A stretch of DNA of 64,000 nt, from positions 62,001 through 126,000 of the forward strand of contig JAWWNJ010000223.1 of NCBI GenBank assembly GCA_037176885.1. The letters run 5' to 3'. This stretch comes from Favolaschia claudopus (Eukaryota > Basidiomycota > Agaricomycetes > Agaricales > Mycenaceae). The notes beneath the pieces were generated by a model. It was not told the origin of the DNA, did not search any database, and saw nothing but the letters and a program-made list of their open reading frames with translations. The position numbers were made by a program, and so were the translations under genes. Positions 57,095 to 64,000 of the stretch are shown piece by piece (position 1 is the stretch's first letter; the number at the start of each line of letters is the position of its first letter).

Positions 57095-60000
57095 ATGGGC
57101 AGCGATCGCAAAATGAAGGACCAAGGATTTCGGAAGCGCGCTTTTCGCCTCGAGCCAAGTTGCGATGTGTGTCGTAGGAGGAAAAGTACGTCCTCATCTT
57201 CAATTCTCAATATTCGCCTACCCAAATGCCAAAGGTCGTTGTGAGTCTTATCCCCAAAACAAACTCGCGCATTTAGAGCCAGGAGGCCGTCAGGCGATGG
57301 AATTCAGGCTTCCGGACAAAAATGCAGCGTATGCTTGTATGCCGATCTGGATTGCACATATGCAGCTGCCATCTTTGGGGTATGTGATAACTTCATCCGC
57401 ATTTTTTGCTGCAGATGACCATCCAAATATCTTCAGAGACGGGTCTCAATGAAACAGTATCTGTTCTTTATATGCTGCTAAAGTTTGCGCTCAATTTGTT
57501 GAACTATCATTGTAGGACGGTAGAAGGTCTTGAGACGAAGCTCGCGGCATCCGAAGCTCTCGTTCGCCAACTGCGCACTCAACTTGCAGAGTCTCAGTCA
57601 TCACCCTTAAATTCCGTATTCAATAAAGAATCAAGCTCGCATACTACCCCTGTTCAACCCGCACCACTCTATGTAGTGCAAACAACGCTTCGCAGTCTTT
57701 CGGCTCCCACTCCCCCATCGAACGAGGAGGACCTATATCATACCGAGATGGCTCGCGATGTGCGTCTTCATTAATTCTCTCTGACCGAAGCTATTTACCG
57801 CTGAAATGTCTGTATCTCGTTCCTCTCGCAGTTCAATAAACTATTCCTCGGCGTCGAGAAGCCGTTTCGTTGGATGGGAAGGAGCACAGAAGCCACCTTA
57901 GTCAAGGCTGCCGTCAATCTTAAAGCCGATCTCAAACATAGAAAAGTGTCCTCAACGCAAGGGCGCTCTGATCGAGATACTGCGGGAGAAATAGCTTCAT
58001 GGACGTCTCGACGACCGCAATATTGGCAGTGGAAACCTGTACGCAGACATTTATCTCTCTTCAAACGGAAAACCCCACTCACGCTTATTAGTGGCAACGT
58101 CTAACAACTCGTAGATACGACTTCAACTTTCCCGCCCAACCTCTACTCAGCGATCTCGTTGACCTGTATTTCAAGCATGAGAATATCTACATCCCTCTCC
58201 TCCATCGCCCGACATTCGAAAAACAACTCGCCGATGGCCTGTCTGTGAGGTATGTTTCCTCGCTCAGCTTCCTTTTTCGAGTTCTAGATTTTGATCTGGT
58301 ACCGATTTCAGAGACGACAGCTTCGCTGCCACGGTTCTGCTCGTATGTGCACTTGCCTCACGGTGGAGTGAAGATCCCAATATCGCCAAAGACGGCTGGG
58401 CATGCGGGCGCAAGTGGTTCGAGCAGGTCAATCCACCATCATGATCTCAATTGCGCTCCTCATAATGACTTCGTGATCATAATATCCAGGCCACGTCTAT
58501 GGACGATCGTTTGTTCGGACAAGCTAACCTATACGACCTGCAATACTATTCGGTACGGCGTGTATTTCCCCCTTCCACATCCATAACTGACTCGACGACA
58601 TTCTGACAGCTGGCTGTACTATATCTCATTGGTTCCTCCTCAGCGCCACAACTTTGCTGGCGGTTTGTGGTTGTGGGTCTCCGACTGGCACAAGTAAGTA
58701 TTTCGTTCCCCAGTGCGCTTCTCACGGATCCCTAATCCTTCCAAAGGATATAGGCGTACACCGCCGTCAAGCTCTGGTTGAGCCTCCCTCTGTCGAACGG
58801 GAGCTCTTCAAGCGCGCTTTTTGGGTTTTGGTACGCATTAGTACCCGCCTCGTCGATTAGCCTCACTGATCCATGCTCACTGTGCTGCTTTCAGGTATAT
58901 CTCGACCACCTGGTGAGCTCATGGATGGGCCGTACGTCGATAGTAGAATACGATGAGTGTGTGATTTCTTTAATTCATTCATTTTTTACTTGCTCCGTCT
59001 CAACTCACGCTCACTCTACTTGCGGGCAGACTCGACATCGATCAACTCCTGGAAGTCGACGACGAATTCTGGGAGCATCCTACCCATCCCTTCCGCCAGC
59101 CTGCCAATTGTCCCTCATATGTAACCTACTTCAACAATGTCCTCCGTCTGACTCATATCCTCACCCTGGGCTTGAGGTTCCTGGTGCGTTTCCGTCGTTC
59201 TATAATTCGCTCGCACGGCAAACCGCATTACTCATTCGAGTCATGATTTTTTTTTAGTATCCGCTCAACAAGGTCCGGGTCTTATTCCCCATAGATGACA
59301 CCTGGAAAGAGTCCCTCGTCGCTGAGTTGGATTCTGCCTTGAACGAGTGGCTTAACGGACTGCCCGAGCATCGTATGTCGTCGAATCTGTAAGATATCGT
59401 ATGTATTTTACACGATTTACAGTGCGCTGGGATCCCACAAAGAAAGATCCCGTCTTTTTTGACCAATCGGTCGCTATCTATACAACGTACTACCAGCTTC
59501 ATATACTCATCCACCGCCCGATCATCCCTACATTGCGGAAATCTGCCCCCACTGTGAGTGATTCTATTCTCCATCGGCTGCTACAACACAGTTTGGATTT
59601 AACCCCACAACAGAAACTCCTGTCCCTTGCCATATGCACTAATGCAGCAAGATCGTGCGCTAATATCGTGGACATTCAGCGCCAACGCAACGGTACACTT
59701 CCTGCCTTCGTAAACATTGTCAGTATATATTTATCTTTCACTCCACTTCCCCGGACCCCATTCCATTCAATGTTTGATATTTGCATGCTCAATACTTATC
59801 GCTCTACGCAGCCAGGGGTGTTCGCGTCCGCGATTGTGATGTTGTTGAACATCTGGAGTAGCAAGCGGAAAGGTCTGACACCACACTCTGGTTCGTCGGG
59901 AGAAATGGTTTACGTGCAAAAATGCATGCAAGTGGTTAAGTTGTGCGAGACTCGGTGAGTGTCATGCTCTGATTTTCGTTTTTGAACGAATACTTACCGG

Positions 60001-60601
60001 AAAGCTCTGTTTCTTCAGTTGGCAAATTGCTGGCGTTATTTGGTATAGTTTCTCTTACAATTCCACAATCGTCTTCATGCCTTGAAAGGGACGTTCTTGC
60101 TGAATTGGCGTCCGTGGGAGGACTAACGCGTGCCGATCTAAAAGACCCCACCCCACATTCACAAAGCGTGTTACCCTCGAATGATATACCAATCGAAGAA
60201 CGTGAGTATTGAGGTGTTTTACGTGCGAAATTTTCGCTCAACTTAACTTTCTCATTCGCCAGAAACGCAGCAAAATTCCCATCCTTCGCTAGACATTCCC
60301 AAGATAAATACGCCAAATGAAACAACAATATCCCCAACCTCATTCAAGACTTCACCTTCGTACACAGAAGGGTACATCGACCCCGCGCAGGCCAGTTGCG
60401 AATTAGAATGCATGATGGATTTGCTTGACAGTAATGTGTGGGCGAACGCTCCTGGGGGGCTCGAGTACGTTTATTCTGCTTTAATGTTATCAATTCCTCA
60501 TACAAAATTCTTCCCGTTTTGCTTCAAGGATGGACGCTTGGGGCATTTATCTTGACGACTTTTATGGGATGACGCAAGGGGACATGGAGTTTACAAATTG
60601 A
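57095..60601 (+). CDS. Zn2Cys6 fungal-specific transcription factor
   Basis: The N-terminal zinc cluster is split by introns: SCDVCRRRKSRC, then QKCSVCLYADLDCTY, giving six cysteines with CX2CX6C spacing in each half. A coiled-coil linker follows (VEGLETKLAASEALVRQLRT). The fungal_trans regulatory domain (Pfam PF04082) shows PLLSDLVDLYFKHENIYIPL, LLHRPTFEKQLADGL, LFGQANLYDLQYYS, RLAQDIGVHRR, RELFKRAFWVLVYLDHLVSS and LRWDPTKKDPVFFDQSVA. The end TQGDMEFTN stops at 60599-60601. Many short introns; the one after the first Cys half uses a weak GTCTTA donor in my model. Nuclear DNA-binding regulator, targets unknown. It starts 284 nt from the divergent F-box gene. Confidence 0.85.
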
Positions 60602-60762
60602 TGCAAACGTATAGAGACCTCGTATCAACTACATCAATAAATAGATCGCCCTCCTCCTACAGTCTATAATTTAAACCTGTCCAAGACTGAAGCTGGTGCA
60701 GCATCTGGTACACACTCCGAATGGTACACACTCTGAACGACCAAATGAGTATATTCACCAAA

Positions 60763-62753
60763 TCAGTGGATCTCAACCATATTCATCCCATCAACATGAA
60801 GAATCCTAGTGACCGCATTCCGAACCTCCATCGGATTCCCCGGCAACGCCTTTGCTAAATCCGTCAGCCTATCTTTCACGACACTCTCACTCAGCCTCAA
60901 CGGAATAACGAGAGATCTCACTCCCTTCGGCCCCCTTACATACATCACATCAACCCCCATCCTCCCTCCACTCCCCTTCGACTCTGCCCTCTTCAGGATA
61001 TTCCGCCACTCCGTTCCAAAAAGTAAATCCGTTTCAGAAACAGCGGCTTTGATCTCGACCTTGACTTTCATCGTCCCCAGCGTGTAGTCGTATGTGGTGA
61101 TGAAGGGGTGGTCAGGAAGTTTACTGAGGAAGAGGGCTTGTTCGCAGTAGATGTTGGTTTTGGCTTTTAGATAGTCTTGATGGACGATCCAGCGGAGGAA
61201 GGAGCGTTGGCGGGCGTTGAACTCCTCATTGTTCCTTTTGCCTATCAGGTGGTTGAATGGTTTCAGATTTATGAAGAAGATAAAGTGATAGCATACCGAG
61301 AAGCAGCGTCCCAGATGAGGCGCATATCTCCCGATGGCCGCCGTTGCGCCAATCTGCCATCTGACAGGGTGCGGAGCAGTAATAGGAGCTTTGACAGCCC
61401 GAACAACGACGAAATTTATTCTTTTTATCGATGACGGAGCACTGGGAGTGAGAGGTCAGTCACGTTGCATTGTAACGATCAAATACTCGCCTCGAGATTA
61501 TCGCAAGCTCGCAATCGAACTTCGCTCGCGTTAAAGGCATGCAGAGTCTGCAGTCTTTCCTTCACGAGCAAAGAGAACGGGTTCCACCACTCGTCAAAGC
61601 CCTGCAGCGAAAATGTACTGTCGTTTACGATGCTTTTGATCTCTTGCCACTGGGCGTCAACGGCACTAAGGACGTGGTAGTCCACGAGTATCCCCGGAAG
61701 GAGTTGGTGGAAAAAGAATGCGAGTTGCCCCCGCAGAGCGAACGCAGAAGGGGAGGCGGCGCAGAACAGAGGAAGCTGAATTAAACCGTTATCGACAGCG
61801 GACGGGATCAGAGCCCAACCAGAAGCAGAGGTGGAGAGGACAGATAGCATGGCAAGGCCACTGTCGAGCAACATGTCCTTGTCCTTCTCCGGTGAAGAAT
61901 TCTTGCTTATAGCACATAGAGCGTTCAGCATCGCGTCCACGACGTGGTTGGCAATGAGGGCTTCGCCGAATTCGGCTATACTGCTTGCCATCGGGTCCCC
62001 AAGCTTTTCGCCAAGAGCGGGATCAAGCTTCCCAATGAAGACGAACACGCCCCATAACAAGAAGACCTGGTTAGGGAGATCCATCGAGTCTTTGCTAGCT
62101 ACGGCGTCGATGGAGTGAACGATAACACGAGCCAAGTCAAACAATGTGCCGCCCGCTCCGTTCACGAGCTCCTCCATGTTCTCAGGATTCTTTATTTGAT
62201 CCTGGATCATGAAGCGCCGCAAGTTTTGGAAAGCGAGCAGACGTTGTGGCGCGTCGGGAATGGACGGAGCGCACGCCCACGTCCGGCCAACCATGAACCA
62301 CAGCCAGGGGGTAGATAGCACGAGTTGTCGGGTTTCCGAATGAGTGCCGAGTGTACCCGCAAATTTCATGAAGTCCAGCAAGAACTCGCGCTCCGCGTCC
62401 AGATGGAGCGGGGCACTATTGCTGTGAATGTATAGATAAAGAAAACGAACCCAGGGCCAGACGCGTGGCCAAATATCAACCCCAATACCATCCGGAAGCG
62501 TCATAGCGTAGAGAACCTCTAGCGATAAGAGCGCCTTTGCGATAGCAGCGTCGCCGTCGGTCGCACATTGTCCGGAAGAGTCCAAGTCGATTTTACCGGC
62601 GGTAGAAAGGCAATCAAGCTCCGGTATCCGCGATGGATTGAGATTAAAATAGAGAGGTGGGAGGGCGTATTGCCGCTCGTTTTGAGGTGCAGTGATTATA
62701 TAGTCCCGCACCCGTTGAATGTCTTCGAGAGTGCGGGAACGACTGGCGGACAT
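60763..62753 (-). CDS. MYND-type zinc finger protein
   Basis: Exons 62753-61491, 61441-61297 and 61241-60763 give 628 aa. The long N-terminal part (421 codons) is a helical, HEAT-like region without a named domain (e.g. LPNQVFLLWGVFVFIGKLDP). The MYND finger (Pfam PF01753) then reads CDNLEC, RRCSGCQSSYYCSAPCQ and WRNGGHREIC. The C-terminus ends ILHVDGMNMVEIH. Such proteins are common in Agaricomycetes; MYND fingers mediate protein contacts. The first intron appears to be GC-AG (GCGAGT donor at 61490, 49 nt). It lies directly downstream of the second peroxidase on the same strand, an arrangement echoed by the relic at 24590-24900. Confidence 0.82.
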
Positions 62754-63066
62754 GGCACCGTTGGCGCGGTACTTCAGACAGGTGGGGTGGGTGAGATTGG
62801 TGAACGTAGAGAGAGTGGAAGATGGACCTTGACCGAAGCCGGAAGCCGCTTAAGGTTGTCGAGGTGCAGCGCGGGATGCATCGTGGAGGGACGAAAGAAG
62901 AAAAAGAAATTTACGTAACATGCTTCAAATTTCGGAGGCTCGGACTCAATCGGAGTTATCGGGTTCACAGGTAATTCAACCAAAGTGTATGGACTTGCAA
63001 GGTTAAGTCCCAATAAATTGCAGCTATATCATGAATGCACATAATCACGCCAAGAGACAGTCCCGC

Positions 63067-64000
63067 TCAAGCCCCAGGTCGACGCTTGTGCCACACTCTC
63101 CTCTTCGTGGGCGTACAAGCAGACAAATCCTTCAACGAATGCGTGTCGGTGGTTGAGAACTTCCCGCCATCAATCTCGGCGCCAATCGTATAGGTATTTG
63201 CATCGTTGACCTGAATGCTCCAAATCTCGTACGCACCATCTCCCGCGGAAACCGGCTGAGCCGGTCTCTCGAGGTCCGTCTCTTTGACGACGGTACGATT
63301 GATACTGTCCTTGACTTCTTGCTCCAGGAAGACCCGTGTTGGGGTTAATCCGGTGCGGACCTAAATATACATACGTTCAGTAAACTTCAGTAAACGGCCA
63401 AGCCAACCCGATAATATTAATGCTCACGGCGATATCGAATCTTCCAGCAACGGGATCATCATCCTCCGTAGCGCCGACAGTCGTGATGCAAGACGTCTCA
63501 GAGAAAACAACACCATCCTCAACTTTGAATCCCACCCCGCCCTGATCCTCCACCTTCCCATTGATATTGAACCGCATTTTCTCGATACCCTTCGCAGGAT
63601 CAAGTTCAATCACCCCCACATGATTGACATCCTGTGAGAGATTGAACGCATAGAACGGCGACTGCACCCGCCCGCCCATCGCCGACGAAAAGCGGTCTAG
63701 AGCGAGCGTAGTAGTCGTTGTTTCACCGGAATGCGAGTCGATGAGGAGCTGTACTGTGCGATCTGGGTCATCTACCGTCACATTGAATAACTATCATGAT
63801 TTCGGTCAGTATAGGCGGTATACTATATTCGAGCAAAAGAGACGTACCCTGACGACACCTGAAAGCTGGAGCTTTCCATTCGTTCCGAGAACAATCTGCA
63901 CTTCCGACGGCTTGACGGGTAACGGATCGATTACGTCGCTCAGTTTAACGTCTTTCGGTACGGTATCCAACATGCGTGCAAAGAGCGAGGCACAGGTGGA
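63067..64000 (-). CDS. Secreted heme peroxidase 2 (5' part outside window)
   Basis: Only the C-terminal part is visible: the Ser/Thr-rich domain with VTVDDPDRTVQLLIDSHSGE, SSAMGGRVQSPFYAFNLSQD and GGVGFKVEDGVVFSET. The final exon ends with the basic tail KRRPGA (TGA at 63069-63067). It is nearly identical to the corresponding exons of the gene at 22115-24400, but an acidic run there (EDDDDDP) is shorter here. The catalytic histidines lie beyond the window, so activity cannot be judged. Confidence 0.85.

Noticed and set aside
1..64000. CRISPR arrays, rRNA genes, tRNA genes, telomeric repeats
   Set aside because: None seen by eye. tRNA detection by eye is unreliable, so a dedicated scan could still find one.

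Overview
The window looks like a piece of a basidiomycete (Agaricomycete-type) fungal chromosome. Genes are split by many short (about 45-80 nt) GT-AG introns. The gene families are typical of mushroom-forming fungi: DUF6533 membrane proteins, F-box proteins, MYND-finger proteins, TRI5-type terpene synthases, S33 tripeptidyl-peptidase-like hydrolases, secreted heme peroxidases and a many-intron P450. No rRNA, tRNA or CRISPR array was seen. All gene models were spliced by eye from the genomic sequence.

Layout. 0-19 kb: on the minus strand, two long copies of an unknown gene family (here 'family A'), a TRI5-like terpene synthase and an F-box gene, with relics of family A, of a small membrane-protein family ('MemX'), of an S33 peptidase and of a third terpene synthase. 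A truncated LTR retrotransposon and a near-perfect palindrome lie inside this part, followed by an intact MemX gene on the plus strand. 22-31.4 kb: a secreted heme peroxidase and two S33 peptidases, all plus strand. 31.5-33 kb: two non-autonomous DNA transposons. 33.2-37 kb: a P450 directly downstream of a second intact terpene synthase, a two-gene putative sesquiterpenoid unit. 38.3-48.6 kb: an inverted duplicate of 11.8-18.7 kb with an intact MemX, the best family A copy and a second F-box gene, and an inserted hAT-like element. 49.4-51.7 kb: third S33 peptidase. 52.6-62.8 kb: apparently single-copy genes (DUF6533 membrane protein, F-box protein, Zn2Cys6 transcription factor, MYND-finger protein). 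63-64 kb: the 3' part of a second peroxidase, running off the window.

The main theme is repeated segmental duplication followed by decay. The same handful of genes recurs in direct and inverted order, with intact, frameshifted, intron-less, internally deleted and promoter-only versions side by side. The most informative items are: (i) the inverted duplication with transposon-filled and empty sites; (ii) family A, an unknown coiled-coil/acidic protein with one exactly intron-less copy, internal-deletion derivatives and a conserved upstream block; (iii) the terpene synthase-P450 pair; and (iv) the small multicopy membrane protein MemX.
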